NCBI GenBank assembly: GCA_002421805.1
Contig: DISM01000004.1
Span: forward strand, 186,001-250,000
Length of the DNA: 64,000 bases
Direction: 5' to 3'
Source of the DNA: Candidatus Omnitrophica bacterium UBA6210
Lineage (GTDB): Bacteria; Omnitrophota; Gorgyraeia; Velamenicoccales; Velamenicoccaceae
The notes under the pieces: generated by a model
What the model was told of the DNA's origin: nothing
What the model saw: the letters and a program-made list of their open reading frames with translations, nothing else
The model's database searches: none
Shown: one piece after another, positions 7,791 to 15,502 of the stretch
Position numbering within the stretch: the first letter of the stretch is position 1
Layout: each line of letters starts with the position of its first letter
Made by a program: the position numbers and the translations under genes

Positions 7791-8930
7791 TTAAAATATC
7801 ACGTAGTTTTTAGCTTTGGCGAGGACCTTGGTTTCTTTGCCGAGGTCTGCGAGAGAACGGATGCGGATGCCGCTGTTTCTGGCGGCCAGGATACGTTCGA
7901 CCATCACCTGGCCCAGGCCGGGCACCCGCAGAAGGCGGCCCTCAGCGTCCCTGTTGACGTTGACGGGAAAAAATTCCGGGTGCGCCTTGGCCCACATCTC
8001 CTTGGGATCGCACATCAAAGACAAACGGCCCCCCGCCTCCAGCGGGATCTCATCGACGCGGAATCCGTATTTACGGATGAGCCAGTCCACCTGGTAAAGG
8101 CGATGTTCGCGCATCAATAAGTCGCTGTTGGTCTCCCGCGAACGTTCGCCGGGCAGGTCAGGCGCGCCGGCGCCGCGCTGGTAAGCGCTGAAGTAGATGC
8201 GGTCCAAACCCGATTCTTTGTATAATTTCCATGCACTCTGCATAATGTCTTTGTCTGTTTCGTTAGAGGCGCCCACTACAAACTGCGTCGTCTGCTTGAC
8301 CCTGTTGAAAACAGAGCCCTTGGCCGTCAGACGGCTGATAAGCTGCAAAGGCCGGATGATATCACGGGTATAATTCTTGGTGGTGCTGAGTTGTTTGAAA
8401 TATTCCTCCCCCGGGGCCTCGATGTTCAAAGAAACAGCGCTCGCCAAGGCGATGCTTTGACGGATCGCCGCGTCGGAGGCGCCGGGAATGATCTTCAGGT
8501 GGATGTAGCCGCGGAAATGCATCCTGCGCAGGATCAGGGCCGTGCGGTTGATACGCTCCATGGTCGCGTCCGGGCTGTCGCTGACGGCGCTGCTCAAAAA
8601 TAGGCCCGAAACCCGACGGGCGCGGTAATAGTTCAAAAACACCCGCGTCAATTCTTCGGGAGCAAGGCCGCAGCGTCTGGCGTCCGAGCCGACCCTCAAA
8701 GGGCAATACTTGCAATTGTTGACGCAGACATTGGAAAGAAGCGTCTTGAAAAGATAGGTTGAGCCGCCGTTGGGAAGGACCACAGGATAAACCCACTTGT
8801 CGTCTTTGGACCTGCGGCGATGTTCGTCGTCGCGTGTCGCGCAGGCGCAAGCCAGATCATACCGGGAATCCTGGGAAAGGATCTCCAGCTTCTCTGTCGT
8901 GTCAGGCGTTTTCCTGATAAGGAGTGCCAT
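7791..8930 (-). CDS. Radical SAM protein with helix-hairpin-helix (putative DNA modification/repair family)
   Basis: A 379-residue protein. The radical SAM cluster motif is CVNNCKYCP near residues 69-77, which binds the 4Fe-4S cluster that cleaves S-adenosylmethionine. The TIM-barrel core continues through YFSAYQRGAGAP. The C-terminus holds a helix-hairpin-helix (LRVPGLGQVMVERILAARNSG), a non-specific DNA-binding element. This architecture matches the family annotated as putative DNA modification/repair radical SAM protein. That family often sits beside a uracil-DNA-glycosylase-like gene, which is not present here. The actual reaction is unknown. The gene is preceded by a structured leader with its own terminator. 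Confidence 0.88.
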   Translation of the reverse strand: MALLIRKTPDTTEKLEILSQDSRYDLACACATRDDEHRRRSKDDKWVYPVVLPNGGSTYLFKTLLSNVCVNNCKYCPLRVGSDARRCGLAPEELTRVFLNYYRARRVSGLFLSSAVSDSPDATMERINRTALILRRMHFRGYIHLKIIPGASDAAIRQSIALASAVSLNIEAPGEEYFKQLSTTKNYTRDIIRPLQLISRLTAKGSVFNRVKQTTQFVVGASNETDKDIMQSAWKLYKESGLDRIYFSAYQRGAGAPDLPGERSRETNSDLLMREHRLYQVDWLIRKYGFRVDEIPLEAGGRLSLMCDPKEMWAKAHPEFFPVNVNRDAEGRLLRVPGLGQVMVERILAARNSGIRIRSLADLGKETKVLAKAKNYVIF

Positions 8931-8975
8931 CCGATACCTCGTCCTTCTATGCCCGGCAGGGACTTCAAAGCAAAC

Positions 8976-9016
8976 AAAAAACCTTCACCGGGCGCACAGA
9001 CCCGATGAAGGTTTTT
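8976..9016 (-). terminator. Strong bidirectional-looking terminator in the leader of the radical SAM repair-type gene
   Basis: A perfect 12-base outer stem (AAAAACCTTCA with TGAAGGTTTTT) and an inner CGGG/CCCG stem. The minus-strand 3' side runs into TTTTTT. It lies downstream of a promoter at 9126-9155 and upstream of the start codon at 8930, so it can attenuate the gene. Confidence 0.85.
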
Positions 9017-9018
9017 AT

Positions 9019-9106
9019 TTCGGCAGAAAGCCGAACACCGGCGCAATACCATATAAGCGCCGTGTGTTTTTAGAGTGGCGGATTTATCCCTTCAAACGTC
9101 GCCACT
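9019..9106 (-). ncRNA. Structured leader RNA, unidentified class
   Basis: Three successive hairpins lie between the promoter and the terminator. P1 is AGTGGCG (9074-9080) with CGCCACT (9100-9106). P2 is ACACCGGCGC (9035-9044) with GCGCCGTGTGT (9057-9067). P3 is TTCGGC (9019-9024) with GCCGAA (9030-9035). Followed by an intrinsic terminator, this resembles a riboswitch or a small RNA of about 145 bases. I do not recognise a known aptamer. Confidence 0.5.
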
Positions 9107-9125
9107 ATGTTTCATATGTAATTTC

Positions 9126-9155
9126 AGAATATCACCTCAAAACCGTGTTTGTCAA
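9126..9155 (-). promoter_or_regulatory. Sigma70-type promoter of the structured leader
   Basis: TTGACA (9150-9155) and TATTCT (9126-9131) with 18 bases between them, reading toward the radical SAM gene at 8930. It starts right after the stop of the small zinc-finger gene. Confidence 0.65.
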
Positions 9156-9168
9156 GACCGCGCCCGTT

Positions 9169-9324
9169 TCAGACCGACATGCTGCGGTATTTTGCGTCTG
9201 CCTGCATATCCGCCTTATTCTGATGCACGTAGCAAAAGCAATCGTGATTATAGACGCTGAGGGTGATCTTGCAGCCCGGATGTTTGCACTTGCGGCCTCT
9301 ATGCGAGACCTTGATCTTCTTCAT
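9169..9324 (-). CDS. Small zinc-finger-like protein translationally coupled to the B12 radical SAM gene
   Basis: A 51-residue basic protein starting at ATG 9324, which overlaps the radical SAM stop as ATGA. After a basic start (KKIKVSHRGRK) it has C-x4-C (CKHPGC) and, 12 residues later, CFCYVH. Together these give a Cys/His set able to hold one zinc, much like a treble-clef finger. I do not know a named family. The coupling and the clean Cys/His pattern support a real gene. Its role may be RNA or protein binding connected with the radical SAM enzyme. Confidence 0.6.
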   Translation of the reverse strand: MKKIKVSHRGRKCKHPGCKITLSVYNHDCFCYVHQNKADMQADAKYRSMSV

Positions 9325-10634
9325 GTCAGACCTTTCATCCGGGACGGCGCGATGGACGATATCCACGACATCTTACGGTTATTCCGTTTCCACTCTTTAA
9401 TGATCAGATAGCCCATGAAACGGAACATGGCATTCCTGAAACGCAGGCCCAGGAATAGAACGAACGACTTGTAGAGAGAATAAAATTTTGCGTATGCCCG
9501 GACGACGTTCACCTGCAGTTCCCTGGCCGACAATAATTTCGGATTGAAAACGACATGCTGACCGTCATAGAGGTTCCAGTCTTTGGTAAAGATCCTGTTC
9601 TGCGCCTGGAGGTCCTCATAAACCTTTGTCCCGGGAAACGGGGTCAGGATCATCATCTGGATCGTGTCGATCCTCTGTTTGACGGCAAACTTCAGAGTTT
9701 CCCAGACAGAGCTTCTGCCGTCGTCTTCCCCTCCCAAAACGAACATGCCGTGGATCTTGATATGCTTCCTGTGGAAGGAACGGATGGCTTCCACGATATC
9801 TTCCAAAGTCTGTTTTTTCTTGTAAGCTTTGAGTGTTTGGGGATTGACGGACTCAAAGCCGATGCAAACGACACGGCACCCCGCATCGGCCATCAGGTTC
9901 AACAGATCTTTGTCCTTGGCCGCATCACAACGCACCTGACAAATCCAGTGATTGAACTTGTGCTTCACAAGCTGGTGCAATAAGAGACGGGTCCGGCTGG
10001 GTTTGGCCGTAAAATTGTCGTCGCAGAAAAAGAACTGCTTTGAATTGCGAGACTCAAGCTCCCCGATGACGTTCTCAGGGCTGCGGAAACGATAGGCGCG
10101 GCCGAACATCTTGGTGACAGAACAAAAACTGCAGTCAAACGGGCATCCCCTGGACGTCGAAACAGGCAAAACAATCGGGGACGACGAAAATCCTTTGATC
10201 AAAGAAAAGTCGGGATAGGGCAGCGCGTCCAAGTTTTCGACCGGGCTGCCCTGGACGATCGGCTCGGACCTGCGGCCCTCGACGACATCGGCAATAACGC
10301 CTTCAGCCTCGCCGACCACCACCTGCCTGGCATACAAAAGCGATTCCTCAGGCAGAAGGCTGGCATGAACACCTCCCATGATCACCTTCTGCCTGGGGAA
10401 TTTTTTGGCGATTTCGTAGCCGCGACGGGCCGTCGAGGTCAAAATAGAGATCCCAACGAGGTCTGCATCCAGATGTTCATAATCCGGCGCAAGGATATCC
10501 TCATTATAGACCTCGACCTCATGTCCCCTGGCCTTCAGGATGGCACCTAAATAGACAGGGCCCAAAAGAGGCATACGGATCTTGCTGTAGACATTCGCCT
10601 CTGAGGCGCGCGGCTCGATAAAAACGATCTTCAT
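9321..10634 (-). CDS. Cobalamin-binding radical SAM protein
   Basis: A 437-residue protein. Residues 1-130 form a B12-binding-like Rossmann domain (MKIVFIEPRASEANV...GGVHASLLPEE). The radical SAM motif CPFDCSFCS lies at about residues 165-173 and the barrel continues with IGFESVNPQTLKAYKKKQT. The domain order is that of class B radical SAM methylases and of lipid or hopanoid-modifying enzymes; the classic DXHXXG of B12 domains is not evident. The substrate cannot be named. The gene begins 3 bases after a cold-shock gene and its stop overlaps the start of a tiny zinc-finger gene, so the three form an operon. Confidence 0.88.
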   Translation of the reverse strand: MKIVFIEPRASEANVYSKIRMPLLGPVYLGAILKARGHEVEVYNEDILAPDYEHLDADLVGISILTSTARRGYEIAKKFPRQKVIMGGVHASLLPEESLLYARQVVVGEAEGVIADVVEGRRSEPIVQGSPVENLDALPYPDFSLIKGFSSSPIVLPVSTSRGCPFDCSFCSVTKMFGRAYRFRSPENVIGELESRNSKQFFFCDDNFTAKPSRTRLLLHQLVKHKFNHWICQVRCDAAKDKDLLNLMADAGCRVVCIGFESVNPQTLKAYKKKQTLEDIVEAIRSFHRKHIKIHGMFVLGGEDDGRSSVWETLKFAVKQRIDTIQMMILTPFPGTKVYEDLQAQNRIFTKDWNLYDGQHVVFNPKLLSARELQVNVVRAYAKFYSLYKSFVLFLGLRFRNAMFRFMGYLIIKEWKRNNRKMSWISSIAPSRMKGLT

Positions 10635-10637
10635 CTC

Positions 10638-10841
10638 TTATGCCTTAATGCGCACGTTGATCGCACGCGGCCCTTTGGGCGTTTTTTCAACGTCGAATTC
10701 CACCTCAGCGCCATCGCTCAAGCCGTCAAACTTGGCATCGACAAGGCTGCTCTGATGGAAAAAAACCTCGCTGCCGTCGGTATCGCTGATAAAACCGAAT
10801 CCTCTATCACGAACTAATTTCTTTACCTTTCCCGTATGCAT
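10638..10841 (-). CDS. Cold-shock domain protein (second copy)
   Basis: A 67-residue cold-shock protein. The start ATG 10841 has AGGAGG 7 bases upstream; a longer reading to 10874 lacks support. RNP1 is represented by RGFGFIS and RNP2 by VFFHQSS, and the tail is GPRAINVRIK. These proteins bind single-stranded RNA and melt structure. It differs from its neighbour at 10955 in keeping few of the aromatic residues outside the RNP motifs. It is in an operon with the radical SAM gene 3 bases downstream. Confidence 0.93.
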   Translation of the reverse strand: MHTGKVKKLVRDRGFGFISDTDGSEVFFHQSSLVDAKFDGLSDGAEVEFDVEKTPKGPRAINVRIKA

Positions 10842-10901
10842 CTTGCGACCTCCTCTTGGCCCGCTCATGCTCAAGCTTATTGACGCGGGGACTGCCTGTA
10901 G

Positions 10902-10938
10902 ACAAAATAGGGCCCGGCAATCAGAAGATGCCGGGCCC
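10902..10938 (-). terminator. Terminator after the first cold-shock gene
   Basis: A perfect 10-base stem (GGGCCCGGCA with TGCCGGGCCC) followed on the minus strand by TATTTTG. Confidence 0.75.
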
Positions 10939-10954
10939 TGCTGGATTTTTTAGG

Positions 10955-11155
10955 TTATAGCTTGACGACGTTAACCGCCTGCTCGCCCTTGGGGCCTTGT
11001 TCGATATCGAACTCAACCTGCTGACCTTCGTCCAAAGACTTGTAACCTTCGCCCTTGATCGCGGTGTGATGCACGAAGACATCCTTGCCGTTCTCGGGGG
11101 TGATGAATCCATAACCCTTCTGGTTACTGAACCACTTTACGACTCCTTTTGCCAT
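10955..11155 (-). CDS. CspA-family cold-shock protein
   Basis: A 66-residue single cold-shock domain. KWFSNQKGYGFITPE contains RNP1 and DVFVHHTAI contains RNP2; the C-terminus is GPKGEQAVNVVKL. It is a canonical length for CspA. A strong Shine-Dalgarno (AGGAGG) precedes the ATG. An extended -10 promoter (TGCTATAAT) lies about 30 bases upstream, so the 5' leader is short, unlike the long cspA leader of E. coli. A terminator follows the gene, so it is monocistronic. Confidence 0.96.
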   Translation of the reverse strand: MAKGVVKWFSNQKGYGFITPENGKDVFVHHTAIKGEGYKSLDEGQQVEFDIEQGPKGEQAVNVVKL

Positions 11156-11181
11156 TGCTTGCTACCTCCTTTTCTTGTTTG

Positions 11182-11190
11182 ATTATAGCA
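11182..11190 (-). promoter_or_regulatory. Extended -10 promoter of the CspA-family gene
   Basis: TGCTATAAT on the minus strand, with TATAAT at 11182-11187. No convincing -35 box was found. Confidence 0.5.
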
Positions 11191-11264
11191 ACAACCCATT
11201 AGATATCCGCATCGCTTGTTAGCTGCTAGATGCTCATGCTCTAACGGGCATAACAATGACACTA

Positions 11265-11303
11265 CAAAAAAACCGCAAGGTTAGTTATCCCACCCCCTTG
11301 CGG
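11265..11303 (-). terminator. Terminator of a short transcript upstream of cspA-like gene
   Basis: CCGCAAGG with CCTTGCGG (11273-11280 and 11296-11303) followed on the minus strand by seven T. It ends either read-through from the sensor-like gene at 11429 or a short RNA started at about 11333. Confidence 0.75.
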
Positions 11304-11339
11304 TCCTGAGATTTCTAATCTTTGTTCACTACGGAAAAT

Positions 11340-11367
11340 ATATTAGCAGAATTTCCCGTCGTGTCAA
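11340..11367 (-). promoter_or_regulatory. Sigma70-type promoter ahead of a short terminated transcript
   Basis: TTGACA (11362-11367) and TAATAT (11340-11345) with a 16-base spacer. Transcription would start near 11333 and reach a terminator about 70 bases later, before the cold-shock gene. Confidence 0.55.
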
Positions 11368-11428
11368 GATATATTTCACAATATCCCTACAAGCCCATGT
11401 TTTGGCCGATCTTACGCCTCTGCAGAGT

Positions 11429-12118
11429 TCACGGCTTCTGCGGCGGACCTGCGGAAGCGGCTTTCTTTCTTCTCAAGACCAGGTCCCCGATGATAACGAT
11501 GACAGCGGCCGCGGCCAGGGCCCACAAAAGAGAAATGATGGGCCTGACGGCATTTTGATAGGCATACACGCTGCTGGCGTCCATATCGATGCAGAGGATC
11601 GCAACGGCTTTTCCGCCGGGGCCATTGATCGGCGCGTAGCCCGAAAGCGTGACACCCCAGGCGTCTGCATTGATATTCCTGTCGGCGCAGACCATGCTGA
11701 AAGCATTCCTTATCTCAGTAAGGTGGCGTACATCGTACTTGTCGCCGGGAAAAGACCTCTGGCTCCTGGCAGTGACGATCTCCGGCAAAGGGTCGGCATC
11801 CACGACAAATTGCATGATCCCCGGCTGATCCGTCGTGGTCAAGATATACGCGTATTTAACTACTGGGTAAGCCTCTTTGATCTCCCGCAGCGTATCATAG
11901 AGTTCTTTGTATTCCGGGGTCTTGTCGCCCTCCATCGTCAGAGGAATCCGGGCCAGAGCGGAAGCGTCAATGGACGGCGAAGACTTAGCGGCAATCGCCA
12001 TCAGCTCTTCCCGCATCTCCTGAAGTTTTGTGTTCTTGGCATGTTCATAAAACAGGATGCGTCCCAACGCCCCCAAAACAACAACGCAGCAGACGGACAA
12101 CAACAGGATCCGTTTCAT
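11429..12118 (-). CDS. Stand-alone two-helix membrane sensor (Cache/PAS-like periplasmic domain, no output domain)
   Basis: A 229-residue protein with an N-terminal membrane helix (about 4-24). It has a periplasmic region (25-190) and a second helix (about 193-214) followed by a short basic tail. The periplasmic part ends GPGGKAVAILCIDMDASSVYAY, a stretch typical of the last strand of Cache-type sensors in kinases and cyclases. The family normally carries a kinase, cyclase or HAMP output domain; none is present here. It may lend its signal to another protein or be a degraded sensor. It has a good Shine-Dalgarno (GGGAGG) and follows the P-type ATPase by 55 bases. Confidence 0.7.
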   Translation of the reverse strand: MKRILLLSVCCVVVLGALGRILFYEHAKNTKLQEMREELMAIAAKSSPSIDASALARIPLTMEGDKTPEYKELYDTLREIKEAYPVVKYAYILTTTDQPGIMQFVVDADPLPEIVTARSQRSFPGDKYDVRHLTEIRNAFSMVCADRNINADAWGVTLSGYAPINGPGGKAVAILCIDMDASSVYAYQNAVRPIISLLWALAAAAVIVIIGDLVLRRKKAASAGPPQKP

Positions 12119-12173
12119 CTTTTACCTCCCTTAAAGAAAAAATATCGGCCGTTAGAAGAACACATGACGCTTT

Positions 12174-14438
12174 TTATAATTTTATCCTGTGCAGCCTCAA
12201 TGCATTGCCGATCACGGAGACCGAACTGAAGCTCATGGCCGCCCCTGCGATCATAGGGCTCAGGAGCAGGCCGAAAAACGGATAAAGGACCCCTGCGGCA
12301 ATGGGCACGCCAAGCATATTATACACGAAAGCGAAAAAAAGGTTCTGACGGATATTCCTCATGACCCCCCTGCTCAAATGCAAGGTCCTGACAATGCCGT
12401 TCAAATCTCCCTTAACAAGCGTGACGGCCGCGCTTTCGATGGCTACGTCCGTTCCCGTGCCCATGGCCACCCCTACGTCCGCCTGGGCCAGCGCCGGTGC
12501 ATCATTGATGCCGTCGCCGGCCATCATCACGACAGCGCCCTTTGCCTTCCACGCCTTCACGATCTCTTGTTTGGCTTTAGGTTCGAGCTCCGCCTGAAAA
12601 CCGTCGAGACCCAACTGCCCGGCGATCACTTCGGCGGTCCTGCGATTGTCGCCGGTCAACATGATGACCTTGAGCCCCATCCTGTGCAGTTGCCCTATGG
12701 CCCCGGGCGTTGTCGCTTTGACCGGGTCCGCGATCCCCAGGATCCCGGCCAATCGCCCATCGATTGCAGCCCAGACAACGGTCTGGGCCCGGTTTTCCAG
12801 ATCAAGGGCCTGCTGTGCGACAGCCAAAGGAATGTTGATCCTGGATGCCTCGATGAATTTCTGTTTGCCGACGAGGACGGATGCGCCGCCGACACTTCCC
12901 TTGATCCCGCCGCCCGTCACCGATTCAAAATTCTCAACGCCTTGCGGCCGAATATCCTGTTCGTTGGCAAAATCAACAATAGACCGGGCCAAGGGGTGCT
13001 CGCTGTTCTGTTCAAGAGAAACGACCAAACTTAAAAATTGCCTCTGGTCTATCCCTGGGGCCGCGATGGCCGTGATCACACGAGGTCTGCCCTCTGTCAG
13101 CGTCCCGGTCTTGTCCGTCAGAACATGCGTGATCTTTTCTGCCTTCTCGATAGCTTCCGCATTTTTGATCAGGATGCCCGCATGGGCGCCGCGGCCGATA
13201 CCCACCATGACAGACATCGGTGTCGCCAACCCCAAGGCACACGGACAGGCAACGATCAAAACGGCGATGGCATTGACCAAAGCATAGGCCAACCTCGGCT
13301 CCGGTCCCGATAAAAACCATACGATAAAAGTCGCCAGAGAAATCCCCATGACAGACGGGACAAAATACCCGGATATCCTGTCGGCGATCTTCTGGATAGG
13401 CGCGCGGCTCCTCTGGGCTTCGGAAACCATGTGGACGATCTGCGCCAGAACGGTTTCAGAACCGATCTTCTCGGCCCGCATCAGGAATGTCCCCGTCTGG
13501 TTGACCGTCGCCCCTACGACCTTGTCGCCTGTTTTCTTTTGGACAGCCATGGGCTCGCCGGTGATCATAGACTCATCCACGGCACTGCGGCCCTCGATCA
13601 CGACGCCGTCGAACGGGACCTTTTCGCCCGGGCGCACCCTTAAAACATCCCCCTTGCCGACCGCCTCCGCCGGGACATCCTCTTCGATACCGTTGCGCAC
13701 ACGGTGGGCATTCTTTGCCGCGAGGTCCATGAGCGCCTTGATGGCTGTGCCTGTCCGGCTGCGTGCTCTGGCCTCCAGGTACTGCCCCAGGATGACCAAA
13801 ACCGTAATGACGACGGCGGCCTCAAAATAGAGGCCGATCGGACCCGCTTTCCTTAATATTTGCGGGAAAGCCTGGGGACACAAGACAGCCGCGGCGCTGT
13901 AGCCATAAGCCGCCCCGACGCCCAGCGCGATCAGTGTGAACATGTTCGGGCTTTTGTGAACAAGAGACCGCCAGGCCCTGATAAAAAGAAATCCCCCGGC
14001 CCAGATAACAACCAGCGTCGCGAAGAAAAATTGGACCCAGGAAGAAACGGCGTAAGGAATCGGCAGCCTTGCGGCCGGGATCATGTCTCCAGCGGTCAAG
14101 ATAAGAACAGGCAGGGCACACGCCAACCCTATCCGGAATTTCAAGGACAACGACCGAAGCTCCCCATCTTCTTGGCGGCCCGGCCCCGCAGACACCACAG
14201 GCTCCAGGCTCATCCCGCACTTCGGGCAATCTCCAGGCTTGTCACGCCTGATATCCGGATGCATCGGACAGGTGTATCCGCCGGCCTTGGAGGATTGCGC
14301 AGTTTTTTGTCCGCCGCCCGACTCCAGGAATTTTTCCTTGCAATGCTCGCTGCAAAAATAATAAATAAGGCCGTCTCGTCTCAATGAGATGGCCTTGTCT
14401 TCTTTGACGTCCATTCCGCAGATGGGATCTTGAGGCAT
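12174..14438 (-). CDS. Copper-type P-type ATPase with YHS and heavy-metal-binding N-terminus
   Basis: A 754-residue P1B ATPase. Residues 1-40 form a YHS domain (DPICGMDV ... YFCSEHCKEKF). Residues 52-80 form a short heavy-metal-binding motif (YTCPMHPDIRRDKPGDCPKC). Eight membrane helices follow. Key motifs are TGE (MITGEPM), CPC (ACPCALGLATP), phosphorylated Asp (DKTGTLTEG), HP (SEHPLA) and the hinge GDGINDAPALAQADVG. CPC with such N-terminal motifs points to Cu or Ag export (CopA/CopB group). It starts 4 bases after a small membrane protein gene, without its own Shine-Dalgarno, so it is cotranscribed. Confidence 0.95.
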   Translation of the reverse strand: MPQDPICGMDVKEDKAISLRRDGLIYYFCSEHCKEKFLESGGGQKTAQSSKAGGYTCPMHPDIRRDKPGDCPKCGMSLEPVVSAGPGRQEDGELRSLSLKFRIGLACALPVLILTAGDMIPAARLPIPYAVSSWVQFFFATLVVIWAGGFLFIRAWRSLVHKSPNMFTLIALGVGAAYGYSAAAVLCPQAFPQILRKAGPIGLYFEAAVVITVLVILGQYLEARARSRTGTAIKALMDLAAKNAHRVRNGIEEDVPAEAVGKGDVLRVRPGEKVPFDGVVIEGRSAVDESMITGEPMAVQKKTGDKVVGATVNQTGTFLMRAEKIGSETVLAQIVHMVSEAQRSRAPIQKIADRISGYFVPSVMGISLATFIVWFLSGPEPRLAYALVNAIAVLIVACPCALGLATPMSVMVGIGRGAHAGILIKNAEAIEKAEKITHVLTDKTGTLTEGRPRVITAIAAPGIDQRQFLSLVVSLEQNSEHPLARSIVDFANEQDIRPQGVENFESVTGGGIKGSVGGASVLVGKQKFIEASRINIPLAVAQQALDLENRAQTVVWAAIDGRLAGILGIADPVKATTPGAIGQLHRMGLKVIMLTGDNRRTAEVIAGQLGLDGFQAELEPKAKQEIVKAWKAKGAVVMMAGDGINDAPALAQADVGVAMGTGTDVAIESAAVTLVKGDLNGIVRTLHLSRGVMRNIRQNLFFAFVYNMLGVPIAAGVLYPFFGLLLSPMIAGAAMSFSSVSVIGNALRLHRIKL

Positions 14439-14442
14439 ACGG

Positions 14443-14814
14443 TTATTTTTTGAAGAAACACCTGGCCCGGATAAACAATATCACGAATAAACCTTCCACC
14501 GCCAATGAAGCGACGCCCAGAGGTTCCAGCCATGCGTCGGGTTCGGCCGGGATAAAAGGCAATCCCAGCGTGCGGCTGACGACATAGCCGGCGATGGAGC
14601 ATGCCGCGATCACAAAGCCAAGGTTCCAGCCCCAGCGGCTCTGTCGCAAAATACCGACAGCCGCGGCGAGCGCCCCTGCGCCGTTAAGATAAAAAAGCCA
14701 ACCCTTATACGCCGCATCTTCAAAGCTGTCCGGCGCGTCAAGCACATGGATCAATCCCGCAGACAAGATCAACACGATCCCGGCCCACGTCAACACGTTG
14801 TGCTTCGGATACAT
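14443..14814 (-). CDS. Small four-helix membrane protein upstream of the copper ATPase
   Basis: A 123-residue protein with four hydrophobic segments (about 8-26, 42-60, 66-86, 98-118) and short loops. No family was recognised. It is the first gene of the operon with the P-type ATPase (4-base gap), behind a good Shine-Dalgarno (GAGGAGG) and a clear promoter. Metal resistance operons often carry such small membrane proteins, but a metal role here is an inference from position only. Confidence 0.75.
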   Translation of the reverse strand: MYPKHNVLTWAGIVLILSAGLIHVLDAPDSFEDAAYKGWLFYLNGAGALAAAVGILRQSRWGWNLGFVIAACSIAGYVVSRTLGLPFIPAEPDAWLEPLGVASLAVEGLFVILFIRARCFFKK

Positions 14815-14839
14815 CGAAAGCCTCCTCGACTAGCTTCTT

Positions 14840-14867
14840 ATTATATAACGGATATCTCTTCCTTCAA
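14840..14867 (-). promoter_or_regulatory. Promoter of the copper-ATPase operon
   Basis: TTGAAG (14862-14867) and TATAAT (14840-14845), 16-base spacer. It overlaps the tail of the preceding terminator. Confidence 0.6.
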
Positions 14868-14904
14868 ACAAAAAGGCCATGACCGCAGGCGCGATCATGG
14901 CCTT
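14866..14904 (-). terminator. Terminator closing the long 33-15 kb gene run
   Basis: A perfect 10-base stem (AAGGCCATGA, 14873-14882, with TCATGGCCTT, 14895-14904) followed on the minus strand by TTTTTGTTTG. It is the first clear terminator after the promoter at 33186. Confidence 0.8.
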
Positions 14905-14941
14905 GTAAACTGAAGACGCGGAAACCACCCTCGCGGGCCCC

Positions 14942-15466
14942 TCACCAATTCCCAAGCAAATCCTTTGCTTTATCGAGAGAGGAATTCAGCTCGCCTTTAA
15001 GCTTCGTCTTGCACGCCTCTGCTTCCTGGGCGGCCTTACCTTTGGCTTCATCGATCTTCTGCTGCGCCTGGCCCTTAAGCGCGGCTGCCTTTTCTTCCGC
15101 CTTCACCTTGGCCTGCTCTTTAAGCGTCGCGGCCTTTTCCTTGGCTGTCGCCACACCCTCGGCGGCCCTTGCTTTCACATCCTGGGCGGCCGACTGCGCC
15201 TTGGCCTTGGCTTCTTCGCACGCCTTCGTTGTCTGGTCCTCGGCCCTCTTGTCCCGGCGTTCCTGCAGGACCTTTTCTTTCTCCTCGGCTGTCTTGCCTA
15301 AAGTGGCATACCAGTCGGAGATATTGTCAAAGAACGACGCCTTGGACGTCTCGGTCCCCTGGGAGGCCTGCGTGTCATCCGCCGCTTCCTGCGCAAATAC
15401 CCCGGCGCAAGGGTATCCGAACAACAAAGCCAAAAAAACAATGGTGGCCGCTGTAAGTCTCTTCAT
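14942..15466 (-). CDS. Secreted Ala/Lys/Glu-rich helical protein (LEA/apolipoprotein-like)
   Basis: A 174-residue protein with a signal peptide (about 1-25, ending AGVFAQ). Residues 60-165 are almost only Ala, Lys, Glu and Gln in an 11-residue-like rhythm (AKAKAQSAAQDVKARAAE). They predict one long amphipathic helix, similar to late-embryogenesis-abundant or apolipoprotein-like proteins. The composition resembles the helical part of the giant protein encoded upstream. A role in envelope protection or surface coating is only a guess. Confidence 0.75.
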   Translation of the reverse strand: MKRLTAATIVFLALLFGYPCAGVFAQEAADDTQASQGTETSKASFFDNISDWYATLGKTAEEKEKVLQERRDKRAEDQTTKACEEAKAKAQSAAQDVKARAAEGVATAKEKAATLKEQAKVKAEEKAAALKGQAQQKIDEAKGKAAQEAEACKTKLKGELNSSLDKAKDLLGNW

Positions 15467-15502
15467 CTCTTCTCCTTCAATAACAATTCCTCGGCGGAGC
15501 TA

